The notes: a model not told the origin generated them from the sequence alone. A DNA stretch of 64,000 nt from Colicola sp016286205 (GCA_016286205.1 JAEESF010000004.1:62001-126000); one strand, 5' to 3'; positions 46,106-55,802 are shown, counted from the first letter of the stretch. Program-made: numbers and translations.

Positions 46106-48193
46106 TTATAAGGCAGTAATGCTGACAGTTCCTTTACCGGTATTCTCAGATACAACGGTTACGGTACACTGGCAAGTACTGGTTGTGCTGTATGTTGTAA
46201 CTACCGAACTGGTTTGCTGTTTGTACAGATAAACCGGCGCATCGGCAGAAGTATAAAATGCCCAACGGGTGCGAGAGGTGTAATATTCCAGCAGACGGTC
46301 GGTATAGGTAGTGGAAGTAAAGGTCCAGCTGCCATCACTGACGGAGTAGGTATATTTGTTGGCAGTAGTATTATTTCCTAGCTTCATGTTGTAGTAAGTT
46401 CCGGATTTCTCAATGTAGAGGTAGTCACTGCCGTTCTGAATCGTGACTTGATTGTTATTCTTGGTAATGGTCCAGATGATAGTGGCATCCGTGGTGCTGA
46501 TAACATCACTAACAGGAGTAACGGTGGTAGGAGCTAGATAGTAGTTGTCTTTCCACGTAGTACTCATAGCGTAATAACCGCTATTGTAACCTACAATCAG
46601 ATAGTTGCCGCTGGTCAATTCGTTCTGCGCGGTAATGCGTGCGTAGTTGTTGGTCAGCGTTGGAGTGCCGGTATTGGACGAACTAGCAAAGACAGCATAG
46701 AAAGTGGTGTTGCTACTGATAGGCGGTGCGGCGGTAGTAAACAGATCGTCCGGAACAGACGTACTATTGTAATTATTGTGAGTGGTCCAACCGGCAAAAG
46801 TCAGTCCATCGCACACATCCGGATCTTCCGGCACTTCGGGACTTGTTCCGCTGATAGCAGTGTTGGAATGATACGCAGCGCCATTGGAGATCCATGTGGC
46901 GGTATAGGTGGCAATACATGTTCCGGTTAGGGTGACTGTGTGAGCCGAACTGAGTCCGCAGCCGCTGATGCGCAATGTAGCTGTGTGACTGCCGACGGCC
47001 GTAGGAGTATAAGTGATGGTGATGTTGTATCCTGCTTCGGCTTGCGCCCGGGTGATAGTAGTTCGCGAGAGCGAGAAATACGCAGCATTGGTTCCTGTAA
47101 CGCTCAGCGTCAGGTTTCCGCTGGTAAGATTAGCACCCTGAACAGTGACGGTCTGAGAAACAGCGGTAGAAACAGTAGTGTTGCCTAAATCGATTGTGCC
47201 TTTGGGAGATGTAATAGCGGGATCAGTGCCGCAGTCGCAGCCATCGCTGGAACCCACTACAAAACCTGATTCGAAGGAACCGAGTACATCGCTGCACTTG
47301 AAGGTATTGCCGGCTTTGGTTCCCCAGATATATTCTGCCAGACAAGGATAATCAATAAATGGATTGCGGTTGCCCTGAACGGCTTCGACAGCATTGTTGC
47401 GGTCAATCTCTTTTTGCGAGACCGGGTCGTTGCGATGCCAGGTTAGCAGAAGTTCCAAACCATATGCAGTCAGTCCGAAATTGCCGGCAGAGGTGATGGT
47501 GTTGTTGAAGATAACGGTACCCGCACCATCTGAATCTTGCGTAAAACTATAGGTGGAGGTGTTGTACGCATTCCACGTAACGAGCATATATAAATAGGAA
47601 CGCGCGAGATCGCCTTTGAATTCATCGGCCGGTTCGAAGACGGTTCCTGAATAACCGGAAGGCCAGGAACAAGTACCTTTCTTACAGCCGTTAGGCGAGG
47701 TGTAAGTAGCAGTGCCGACCACGCCAAAAGGAATGTTTCCTCGTTTGGAATTGACATTTACGTCGGTTGGGTAGATATGATGTACATCTGTTCCGGGACC
47801 TTTGTAAGAACTGGTTAGATTGGAACTAGCGATGCCGAACCAGGATTTCGGCAGAGAGTGTTCACGGTTGTAACCGCAACCACTAGTTGTTCCGCAGACA
47901 GTGGAACAACTGCTACCTTGGTTGGTTTGGAAAGTGAAGTTGGTGCAACCGGCATAAATTTCCCAAATCTTGCCGGCGTAGGGGGAAGAGGACGGATAGA
48001 CATCGGTTGTTCCGAAGGCTCCCCAGACGCAATTGGTACAAGAACCTGAACCATAGATGACTCCGCTATAATTACCGTGTGTGAGGGTAGTAAGCGCGGA
48101 GACAAGGGTAGTGCCGCTTTTGTTATCAAGCGAACTATAGTACGCCGACGTAACGCCCCATGATTGGAGTGCAAAGAGGAAAGTTACGCACAA
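46106..48193 (-). CDS. Secreted endonuclease I-family nuclease with C-terminal half-repeat
   Basis: About 695 residues. The nuclease domain (about 15-285) has NREHSLPKSWFG and DVHHIYPTDVNVNSKRGN, the endonuclease I (EndA/NucM-type) active-site region. A choice-of-anchor Ig-like domain (about 320-420) and one InlB-like unit follow, then a beta domain (about 510-670) shared with the 9133 protein, and the end VVSENTGKGTVSITAL, the first half of a Bacterial repeat. It has no sorting domain. The only usual start is a TTG at 48193, giving a signal peptide without positive charges; in-frame codons upstream to the previous stop include Arg but no ATG or GTG. Extracellular DNA degradation is inferred. 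Confidence 0.8.
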   Translation of the reverse strand: MCVTFLFALQSWGVTSAYYSSLDNKSGTTLVSALTTLTHGNYSGVIYGSGSCTNCVWGAFGTTDVYPSSSPYAGKIWEIYAGCTNFTFQTNQGSSCSTVCGTTSGCGYNREHSLPKSWFGIASSNLTSSYKGPGTDVHHIYPTDVNVNSKRGNIPFGVVGTATYTSPNGCKKGTCSWPSGYSGTVFEPADEFKGDLARSYLYMLVTWNAYNTSTYSFTQDSDGAGTVIFNNTITSAGNFGLTAYGLELLLTWHRNDPVSQKEIDRNNAVEAVQGNRNPFIDYPCLAEYIWGTKAGNTFKCSDVLGSFESGFVVGSSDGCDCGTDPAITSPKGTIDLGNTTVSTAVSQTVTVQGANLTSGNLTLSVTGTNAAYFSLSRTTITRAQAEAGYNITITYTPTAVGSHTATLRISGCGLSSAHTVTLTGTCIATYTATWISNGAAYHSNTAISGTSPEVPEDPDVCDGLTFAGWTTHNNYNSTSVPDDLFTTAAPPISSNTTFYAVFASSSNTGTPTLTNNYARITAQNELTSGNYLIVGYNSGYYAMSTTWKDNYYLAPTTVTPVSDVISTTDATIIWTITKNNNQVTIQNGSDYLYIEKSGTYYNMKLGNNTTANKYTYSVSDGSWTFTSTTYTDRLLEYYTSRTRWAFYTSADAPVYLYKQQTSSVVTTYSTTSTCQCTVTVVSENTGKGTVSITAL

Positions 48194-48256
48194 GGGCAGA
48201 AATCCCCTATAGAGTATGTTTCTCGCGGTATTCAGGTTAATGTTGTTACTAAAAAA

Positions 48257-49105
48257 TTATTCGTCTTTCGGCAACGGCAATTCGTCTCGCGGAGTGATAT
48301 GGTCAATCGCTTTCTCAGAGCTAATGACCGTATGTCCTAACCGTTGCTCAATGTCGGCACGTGCATTGCGTGCCACTTCTGCGCCATCTTTGGCGACGTG
48401 CGCAGTTTCTAATAGACCTTCCGGATTGCGCTCTTTGCTAAGGTCCGTAGCTGTTTGCTCGGCTAGGGCATTGAGCAGCAGTTCCATATTGGTCATATTG
48501 TCGCGTAGATTTTGGTCGGTTAGACCTTTATGTTGCTTATATTCACGCGTAGTCATTCCGCTCCAGACCTTACTCATCATGTCTGTCAGTCGTGCGAATT
48601 CGCTATCTTCGGTTACACCGCTACGTTTCCATTCGTCGGTTAGACCCTTGCGAATCTCGATAGTCTTGATACGTTGGTTAATCCAATTCTCGGAATAACC
48701 TAAGCGGCGATAATCTTTGATGGATTGTTCGATACTCCGTTCTGGGTCTTGTAGTTGTCGTATGCGTTCTGCGCCTACCTGCGCCAACCATTGTTTGAAC
48801 GGCTCAGCTTTCTTGCTTGGAACGGACTGAATGATACGCAGTATCTGTTCTGCGTCAGCGACATCGGTCAAGTATTTCTTGCCATCTGCTGCTTGTAATT
48901 TCAGTTGACTACAATTTGTAGCCAACTCACTTCCTTCTTTTTTTAGGCGGGTCTTTAGTACACTCCAATATTTTCTTGCATTCGGAGTGCCCGTTAGAAC
49001 TTGGATGACATCGACGATGGAGAAGAAGTATTTCTCCTTCTCGTCATCCCAGACTATGCGAATTTTTAGTCCTTCGAAGATTTTTATAGCTTCTTCTAAT
49101 GCCAT
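48257..49105 (-). CDS. Bro-N domain protein
   Basis: 282 residues, cytoplasmic. The N-terminal half (about 10-110) fits a Bro-N/antirepressor-like domain (IRIVWDDEKEKYFFSIVDVIQVLTG, ARKYWSVLKTRLKKEG, ADAEQILRIIQSVPS). The rest is helical and charged. Bro-N proteins are known from phages and viruses but single chromosomal copies are frequent in Bacteroidota. There are no other phage genes nearby, and it lies between secreted-protein genes, in the same direction and apparently in their transcript. Function unknown. Confidence 0.75.
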   Translation of the reverse strand: MALEEAIKIFEGLKIRIVWDDEKEKYFFSIVDVIQVLTGTPNARKYWSVLKTRLKKEGSELATNCSQLKLQAADGKKYLTDVADAEQILRIIQSVPSKKAEPFKQWLAQVGAERIRQLQDPERSIEQSIKDYRRLGYSENWINQRIKTIEIRKGLTDEWKRSGVTEDSEFARLTDMMSKVWSGMTTREYKQHKGLTDQNLRDNMTNMELLLNALAEQTATDLSKERNPEGLLETAHVAKDGAEVARNARADIEQRLGHTVISSEKAIDHITPRDELPLPKDE

Positions 49106-49118
49106 TATTATCGTTAGT

Positions 49119-49153
49119 CTCCCTTCCTTTCATGGAAGGGGTGGGGTTAGGCT
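49119..49153 (+). repeat. CTCCCTTCC palindrome, copy 2
   Basis: CTCCCTTCCTTTCATGGAAG followed by GGGTGGGGTTAGGCT. It lies between the Bro-N gene and the next upstream gene and overlaps that gene's stop codon (49147-49149). Same family as 2917-2952, 58114-58145, 59002-59035 and 60151-60185. Confidence 0.85.
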
Positions 49154-49824
49154 TCTTTCTTTTTCTTGCGGAGCATGAAGGCTACATAAGCAAGAGTGAG
49201 CAATGCTAGCGGAATAAGAGCGTCTCCAACAGGAACCGGTTCGTCCGGGAATGGGATATCAGGATATCCGTTCGTTTGACGAGGTCCGGTAGGATTTCCG
49301 GTCGTAAGAGTAGGCGCGGATCCTTGTCCGTTGTCGATATAGCGACTACCGCTGGCCATAAGTCCTTCGGCGGCAACGCCTCCGCTCATGCCGCCCCAAT
49401 TAGCCGTTGCACCCTTACGCCCTTGCTCGCTCGTTTGATAGAGCGGAGCTGCTGCGCTACTGCCAACGGCCTGTGGGTCGAATGAAGCGGTAGTAGGCGT
49501 CATGCTTGGCGTAGCGGAATGTCCGTCACGCAAAGCTGACGTACTCTGCATAGGAACGGTCAGCTGATTGCTACGTTCGTTCTCCAGATACTGAACCGGT
49601 TGTTTGCGGTGTCTGGTTGTAGCAACAGACTGTTTCTTCTGTTGCTGTATCTGTTGCGGTTGGAAAGTCTGTTGTTTCTTCAGTTTCGTAGTCTGCGCCG
49701 CATTGACATTCAGCGAAGGGTTGCCTGCTGATTGCTTATACTGCGGCGCAGCCGAGACAGGTACGGCCAACAGCAACGAGAGTATTAAAAGGATTGTCAT
49801 CATATATCTTTTTTCTTCTTTCAA
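49147..49824 (-). CDS. Exported low-complexity protein with PVPVGD-transmembrane-basic tail
   Basis: 225 residues. The signal peptide (about 8-25, ILSLLLAVPVSAA) is followed by a Gln/Lys/Thr/Ser-rich middle without recognisable domains and a tail PDIPFPDEPVPVGD, one hydrophobic helix and RKKKKEA. The tail matches that of the 8175-8825 protein in order and spacing (proline stretch, PVPVGD, helix, basic end). Each is encoded directly downstream of a large T9SS protein gene. Function unknown; a C-terminal anchor or cleavable sorting tail is possible. Confidence 0.7.
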   Translation of the reverse strand: MKEEKRYMMTILLILSLLLAVPVSAAPQYKQSAGNPSLNVNAAQTTKLKKQQTFQPQQIQQQKKQSVATTRHRKQPVQYLENERSNQLTVPMQSTSALRDGHSATPSMTPTTASFDPQAVGSSAAAPLYQTSEQGRKGATANWGGMSGGVAAEGLMASGSRYIDNGQGSAPTLTTGNPTGPRQTNGYPDIPFPDEPVPVGDALIPLALLTLAYVAFMLRKKKKEA

Positions 49825-49849
49825 CTTAACTTTCGACTATAAACTTATT

Positions 49850-52800
49850 TTATTTAACAACTGCGCGCAATGTCTGTTGTCCGTTCGCAGTATTGACACG
49901 TACAAAGTACACACCCGTTGCCGGCACATTGGTGCGCCATATTTCTCCATTGCCATTAGCGTGGGCATTCTGCATCAGTTTGCCGCTCATGTCATATACG
50001 TAGATATTGGATGCTTCGTTCAGTCCGCTCAGAACCAGAGTGTTGCCAATAGTGGTCAGTGCTACATCAGCCAAAGTAGGCAGATCATTGTCTGTCGGTA
50101 CTTTGTTACGGTCAACCGTTACAAACAGACGGAAGCGCTCGGTGTTATTACCCTTATTGGCAGTGAACGTGTAGTTGTCAGCCAACAGGTCGTAGTACTG
50201 GTTGGTAGTAGCATCAAAGAGTTTAGCCTCTTTCACTTCGCCCAGATCATAACGACCATCAGTAGAGATAGTATATTCACCGGCTTCCGCAGCATAGAAG
50301 TTAACCGGAACACCCGTAACGGCTGCACTGTTGTCAGGCAGGGCGTTGAAGGCCAATTCTTCCTTGTTGTTGCGAGTAGCCAATACCGGCAAGTTGTAGT
50401 ACTGATAGTACGAACCACGTAGTTTAACAAGGTCGTCCATCATATCGTAGTTGTCGGTGAACTCATCCGAGATCAGCAGAGCAGTATTGTCTTTCTCTCC
50501 GTTCGGAGCAACCATCTCGATGCCATACCAAATAGGATGCATATCGTCTGTCTCGGCAACTATATCACGACGTACGACAGAGCGTTTTACACTTGCAGAT
50601 TTGAATGCAACGGATTTGTTAGTTGCAGGGTTATTTGAACCATCTCCTACTTGTATGAAATATGAAGTAAATGGTTGCATGTCGTTTATTGTGGTTTGAC
50701 GATAGCCATTCCAACCATTGTTAATTGGTTCAACGATGTAACGAACACCTTTATCACCGGAAGTGTTTAATGTATATTCGCCATCTACCAATTCCAGTGT
50801 ACCGAGAATAAGTGGATCTCCCATTATTTTACCGGCACTACCACTTGCATTGTTGTATGGCATCATGTATGGGTTACCAATCATATTCCAACCTTTATGG
50901 TTTGGTGTCAACTCTGCATTATTCGCGCCCCAAGCATGCAATCCGCTGATAGTCTTGTTTTGTTTCTCATCTGCAATCACACCGTTTGCCATCGGGAATC
51001 GAAGTTCTTTACGAACCTTTCCAGTACCAGGTAGAGAAACGATATAACCGATACCTTTTTGGAGTGTGTATCCGGCAGTAACATCAGTCCAACCTCCATC
51101 TTTATGTTCTGCGCGGTATGCGCCATCGTATCTAGCAATGAAATAATCTGTACCTAATTTTGCAGTTTCTCCATTAGCGAATGTAATATCGTTGACATCA
51201 CAATCATATGGAAGAGCAATATAATGCCAATTCGAAGGATCAATGCGTACATCCATGTAAACTCCCTTAGTTGCGCTGACATTTAATGTTCCTTGTAGAT
51301 TAGCGAGAGGAATTTCATCTTCTTGCCGACGGAGGGCCAATGAGTGAACGGTATAGTTGGTAGAACTCGGCACAACCAATTTTCCTCCCGGATAAATAGT
51401 CAAGTCTTTTACTTGCGGAACATCATGTGTGGCATTGTCTGCTGCTTTAGTTAATGTAGCTCCGTCCAGAACGACGACATTACATGTTTGACAACGCTCG
51501 ATACTCTTATCATACTGAACAATATGAGTTTCTTTATCTTCTACAATCTCGTTGAAAATAGCATCGTTAGTAGATTTAGTACCTTTTACAATAATAGGAA
51601 CTTGAACTGCATTTTCAGTTAAGATAGTTTCACCTTGTTTGAGTTGGAAGCGAAGACTTAAACATGTGTATTGCGCTAAGTTAGCAATAGGAATTGTATA
51701 TTCGCCCGTTTCGGAATCGTGCGAGTAAGAATTCAAGTATGTATCTTCTGAGATGTTCTCATATTCCGTATAATAACTATTGTAATCAAACTCACCCAGG
51801 TCTTGGTAAGAGTTACAAGTAGCGGCACTATTATCTTTATAGGTTTTGCCTCCTGCGGAATATGTCCAGCCCAATTCCTCGCATCTTGCTGCTGTTACGC
51901 ACACGTTTCGACCATACCATTCGGAAGCTATGAAGGTCGAGAAGTTGGTAGTGTTGCTTGTTACGGCATTTTCTCCGGAAGTTACTTCCTTATTACGGAA
52001 CAAAATACAACGTGCAGTATAGGCATTAATGGTCTCGTGTGTCAAATCAACCCCATAGTCTGCCAAAGTTTCACTACCGCTGAGGGTTATGTTCGGGAAG
52101 TCGCCTGCTGTTTTTCCATAGTCCATATTTTGGATGGTTCCATCCCAACAATTCTCATTGCGACAGTTTTCGTCAAGATTAGCAAGACTGGTTCTCGCAC
52201 CGATGACATCAATGTTGTTTCCGGACTTTTGTAGCAATAATGCGTCATTTCCATTAAATGTCATTTTGCTAAATGTGGAGCCGTCACATTCTATCCAACG
52301 AGGATTGTCGTTAGCTCCATTTTCAGATGCTTTGCTATCTAAGAAATCTTCTGAACATTCATATAATTTCTTTTCACTTGCAATATCTTGTGGCCGTGTA
52401 AAGAATATGATTTCTTGACCTGCGGAAATCTTACCTAAACTTGCCAATGGATATTCTGTATCGCCACTATATTCATCATCTCCATTCGCATGGTGGTCGA
52501 TGATTGTGTAATTAGCCAAAGATATTTCCTTTCCTGTACCATTGAAGATGGCCACTAATTTCATAGAACCTGCCCCCTCAAAATATTTCGAGAAGAATAG
52601 GTCTGTAGCAATTTTACCACTAATAGAACCATGTTCAACCTCTCCATCAATGATAACAAGCGGGTTAACACCTTCTTCCTTATCTACGTAGATTACCGCA
52701 GCATTTTCTTGCCATTCTACAATATCAATTGTTGCTCCCGGAGTGGTAAATGAACCATTCTTTACAGGGAAACAGTCGTACGGAGGATTAGGACCAACCG

Positions 52801-55072
52801 ATTGAACAGTGTATGTGTAACTCGTTTCGCTGGTGAGACCGGTAATGGTCGCAGTAGTTCCGCTAACAGAAACAGAGCCTCCGGAACAAGTAACATTATA
52901 TCCTGTTGCACCTTCCACTGCAGCCCACGATAGGATAACATGGTCTGTTTTCGCATCAACGTGTACTTCCGGCGCTGCCAAACAGTTACCGCATGTGGTT
53001 GAGTAGTCGGTGTACGAACCGCCGCCACCACCACTACCTGAGGTTGTTATGGTAATCGCTTTAATCTGCAAGCCGCCATTAGCATAAATATTGAAACTTT
53101 TGTGTTCTCCGGTAAATGTAATAGGTACATCAGTCCAAGCAGTATAGACACCACTACCAGGGCCGGCAGGAATCGAGCCACTTCCAATATCTCCAGAAGA
53201 AGGTTGTGCAGTAGCAGATGAAGAACATATGTATATAGATCTAGCAGATGCAGCATTGTGACGAGCAGTTATAACTATACTTGAAATGTTGTTGGTAAAT
53301 GTCGGGGATGCCACATGGCTATTATCTGCATTCTTTCTGGTTCCTATATAATACTCTCCATTAAGGAGTCCAATTATAATTTGACCACCCCATGTTCCAG
53401 ATGTTGAAGTTACAGTATGGGCTCCATAAGTGCCGGTCGTACCACTTATGTATGCTGCGGTTATTTCCGCATTAGTAAGCGTATATGTAGAGGTGCCTCC
53501 TCCACCGCCGCCTCCACCGCTACCTTCTGCAAATACAGCATAGAAGGTTAGGTTATCATTTACAAAAAGACTTGAAAAGTCGCTGAGACTTGTGTATAAT
53601 GGCGTTGGAGCAGCATCGCCGGAGTATGCGCTTGTGGTCCAACCAACAAAAGTTTTACCGGCACAAACGGATGCTCCGTCCGGCGCTGTAGGAATGGCTG
53701 TAATCTTACCCCCTGCGGTTGTGAATGTGGTTGGACTACCGGCATTGGTTTCTTCTCCGTTTACCAACCATGTTACTTTATTGTATATGTCAAGCGTATA
53801 ACTTGCGCTGACACTCTTTTGACAATCGTCTCCATCAGAGGCTGCAGCAAGTGTCGCCGTAATAGTTACCGGCGCACCATTACCTGTCGCATTGACAATG
53901 GTTACTTCACCTGTATTAGCATCAACAGTTGCACAAGAAGTTTTGTTGCTGCTATAAGTTAGTTCTGCTTCCAGATCATTTCCTGTAATAGTTGGTGCTA
54001 AAGTAAATTTACCATCGCCCCAATATTTTGTGACAGCAGTTGGGGTAAAGGAAATAGTCGGAGTTGAACAAGCAGGCACAAACTCAACAGAGATGGTGCG
54101 AGTCCGACTTCCGTGTCCGGCATGATAGAAGAATAAGTTGGTAGCATATGCATCGGCAACAGGAGTAGATTTGTAACTTCCAACCTCATAACCGGGATCA
54201 GGCGTAGCCACAACATATAATTGCACTTGGCTGCAGTTCGGGATTACATCACCATTACTTACAACAGGTCCGGATGTATTGTTTCCTTTGTACACAACAA
54301 ATGTACCATGAGATGCCGGGGTGATATTTACCGTGAGATTGTCTGAGCAATTCTGCACGGTGATTGTTGCCGTCACTGTTTTGGCATTATAACCAGTTGC
54401 GGCAGCTTGCGATGCTTGTACTGTACAAGATCCGGCTGTTGTGGCCGTAAAAGAACCCGCAGACGTACAAGTTGCTCCTGTACCGTTTGCATTGGTAACA
54501 CTATATGTTACAGCTCCAGTACTATTGGATGAGAACAATGTACTCAAATCTAATGCGGACCCTCCAATGGTATATGTGCCATCGTTAAAAGTAATTGTTG
54601 GGTCAACAGGGCCAGCAGACGTGTAATTTACTGTAATGGTTGTAACTGTAGCTGTACTTCCGTTAGAAGTAATGTAGAAATATCTATTTCCACTAGAGAC
54701 AGTAGCGCCACTTGAAATAGTAGTTCCACTTGATGGATTGCTAGAGGAGCCTACTTTTATAACAACATTAGAACCACTTGTGAGAGTGATACTTGTAATA
54801 TCTCCTGGCATCGCGGTAGTGTTATATATGTATGCTCCACTCTTCTTGATTTGAATCTTAGAACTCTGTTGCATTACGTTAGCTGTCGTATAAGATATGC
54901 CACTTTTTGTATGTGACCCATCATTTGCAGCATAACTCGTTGTGCTGAAATCGGAATAAGTTAATGACCATGAATCTCCCCAGGCGGAGGAGGAGAAGAT
55001 GGTAAGGAATATAAACGGCAAGAGGAGCCATTTATGGGTTTTAGATGATAAAGTTAAATGTAATGATTTCAT
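49850..55072 (-). CDS. Large multidomain T9SS-secreted protein
   Basis: 1740 residues. A long signal peptide (about 1-32, FIFLTIFSSSAWG) is followed by beta-rich domains including Big_2/Ig-like units (about 160-245 and 335-425), an InlB-like unit (about 430-515), a poly-Gly linker (about 520), a fibronectin III domain (about 690-775) and a lamin-tail-like domain (about 785-965, KMTFNGNDALLLQKSGNN..DVIG). A large unassigned region comes next, then a T9SS type A sorting domain (about 1680-1740, IYVYDMSGKLMQN, GVYFVRVNTANGQQ). Surface localisation is inferred; ligand or activity unknown. A well-formed promoter lies about 460 bases upstream, implying a long leader, and five more genes follow it in the same direction. 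Confidence 0.85.
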   Translation of the reverse strand: MKSLHLTLSSKTHKWLLLPFIFLTIFSSSAWGDSWSLTYSDFSTTSYAANDGSHTKSGISYTTANVMQQSSKIQIKKSGAYIYNTTAMPGDITSITLTSGSNVVIKVGSSSNPSSGTTISSGATVSSGNRYFYITSNGSTATVTTITVNYTSAGPVDPTITFNDGTYTIGGSALDLSTLFSSNSTGAVTYSVTNANGTGATCTSAGSFTATTAGSCTVQASQAAATGYNAKTVTATITVQNCSDNLTVNITPASHGTFVVYKGNNTSGPVVSNGDVIPNCSQVQLYVVATPDPGYEVGSYKSTPVADAYATNLFFYHAGHGSRTRTISVEFVPACSTPTISFTPTAVTKYWGDGKFTLAPTITGNDLEAELTYSSNKTSCATVDANTGEVTIVNATGNGAPVTITATLAAASDGDDCQKSVSASYTLDIYNKVTWLVNGEETNAGSPTTFTTAGGKITAIPTAPDGASVCAGKTFVGWTTSAYSGDAAPTPLYTSLSDFSSLFVNDNLTFYAVFAEGSGGGGGGGGTSTYTLTNAEITAAYISGTTGTYGAHTVTSTSGTWGGQIIIGLLNGEYYIGTRKNADNSHVASPTFTNNISSIVITARHNAASARSIYICSSSATAQPSSGDIGSGSIPAGPGSGVYTAWTDVPITFTGEHKSFNIYANGGLQIKAITITTSGSGGGGGSYTDYSTTCGNCLAAPEVHVDAKTDHVILSWAAVEGATGYNVTCSGGSVSVSGTTATITGLTSETSYTYTVQSVGPNPPYDCFPVKNGSFTTPGATIDIVEWQENAAVIYVDKEEGVNPLVIIDGEVEHGSISGKIATDLFFSKYFEGAGSMKLVAIFNGTGKEISLANYTIIDHHANGDDEYSGDTEYPLASLGKISAGQEIIFFTRPQDIASEKKLYECSEDFLDSKASENGANDNPRWIECDGSTFSKMTFNGNDALLLQKSGNNIDVIGARTSLANLDENCRNENCWDGTIQNMDYGKTAGDFPNITLSGSETLADYGVDLTHETINAYTARCILFRNKEVTSGENAVTSNTTNFSTFIASEWYGRNVCVTAARCEELGWTYSAGGKTYKDNSAATCNSYQDLGEFDYNSYYTEYENISEDTYLNSYSHDSETGEYTIPIANLAQYTCLSLRFQLKQGETILTENAVQVPIIVKGTKSTNDAIFNEIVEDKETHIVQYDKSIERCQTCNVVVLDGATLTKAADNATHDVPQVKDLTIYPGGKLVVPSSTNYTVHSLALRRQEDEIPLANLQGTLNVSATKGVYMDVRIDPSNWHYIALPYDCDVNDITFANGETAKLGTDYFIARYDGAYRAEHKDGGWTDVTAGYTLQKGIGYIVSLPGTGKVRKELRFPMANGVIADEKQNKTISGLHAWGANNAELTPNHKGWNMIGNPYMMPYNNASGSAGKIMGDPLILGTLELVDGEYTLNTSGDKGVRYIVEPINNGWNGYRQTTINDMQPFTSYFIQVGDGSNNPATNKSVAFKSASVKRSVVRRDIVAETDDMHPIWYGIEMVAPNGEKDNTALLISDEFTDNYDMMDDLVKLRGSYYQYYNLPVLATRNNKEELAFNALPDNSAAVTGVPVNFYAAEAGEYTISTDGRYDLGEVKEAKLFDATTNQYYDLLADNYTFTANKGNNTERFRLFVTVDRNKVPTDNDLPTLADVALTTIGNTLVLSGLNEASNIYVYDMSGKLMQNAHANGNGEIWRTNVPATGVYFVRVNTANGQQTLRAVVK

Positions 55073-55532
55073 ATTGCTTATTATTTATTATTTTCGAATT
55101 GTAGTATTTACCGTAAATGCAGCGGCGCGGTCTTTATGACCTTTTTCTTCTCCCCTGTATCTCACAACCTCATGGGCCATATATTTCTTTTTTTCGACTT
55201 TTTACTATGTTCTTTACTTTCGGTTGGTGGGGTAACTCATGTGTTTACCATGACTTAATCCCGATTTGCCTACGATATGACCCCGTGCTCAAATTTCTAG
55301 GCGGTCGCTCCTACCCTGTACGTCGCTACCCTAGAGCCCTTCGGCTGCGTGACCGCAAGGGTCGCGCCCTTCTATGTTTTCGCTCAATCCGCTACCCGCG
55401 GCGCTCAAACTCAAAATGCCATCCGAGGCATTTCTTCACGTCAGTCTGATTTATGGTTCTTACGTGTGTTTCTCTTTAGAAGAAAAATGTTGTAAAAAAA
55501 TCGGGGTGTGTATTATATACACATTTGGACTG
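55073..55532 (-). other. Long structured 5' leader of the 49850 gene
   Basis: No convincing gene lies here. On the transcribed minus strand the region contains several hairpins: AAATGCC/GGCATTT (55414-55433), GACC/GGTC (55351-55363) and AGCC/GGCT (55335-55346), in a GC-rich block (about 55299-55385) that stands out from AT-rich surroundings. No known riboswitch or RNA family is recognised. A plus-strand frame at 55117-55449 is rejected as chance. Confidence 0.5.
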
Positions 55533-55564
55533 CAAAAGTACTGCTTTTTTTTGAATCACGCAAA
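55533..55564 (-). promoter_or_regulatory. Promoter for the six-gene secreted-protein run
   Basis: On the minus strand TTTG (complement of 55561-55564), 20-bp spacer, TACTTTTG (complement of 55533-55540). A perfect consensus match, about 460 bases before the ATG at 55072. Confidence 0.85.
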
Positions 55565-55802
55565 TTTTTTGCTGTAAAACATACAAAAAAATACACATTT
55601 TTAAATGGTAGTTTGCAAAAGGGAAATAGATGTAGAAAAAAGGAACATAGGATATTGAAAAATTAAACAAAAATAAAGAAAATACCGCTTCGCGGAGAAA
55701 ATAATAAATATAACCGAAAACGCGCTGACGCTTACGAAAACGAGACAAAAACAATAAAAACCCCGCCGTTGTTACAAGCGATTCTGCGCTAATTGCGCTT
55801 AC

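Noticed and set aside
48257..49105. Prophage remnant around the Bro-N gene
   Set aside because: No integrase, structural or replication genes and no attachment-like repeats nearby.
49604..50422. 272-residue plus-strand frame
   Set aside because: Antisense to two supported minus-strand genes; no own signals.
55117..55449. 110-residue plus-strand frame in the leader region
   Set aside because: Odd composition, no recognisable domain, no promoter or start context, and antisense to a likely leader.
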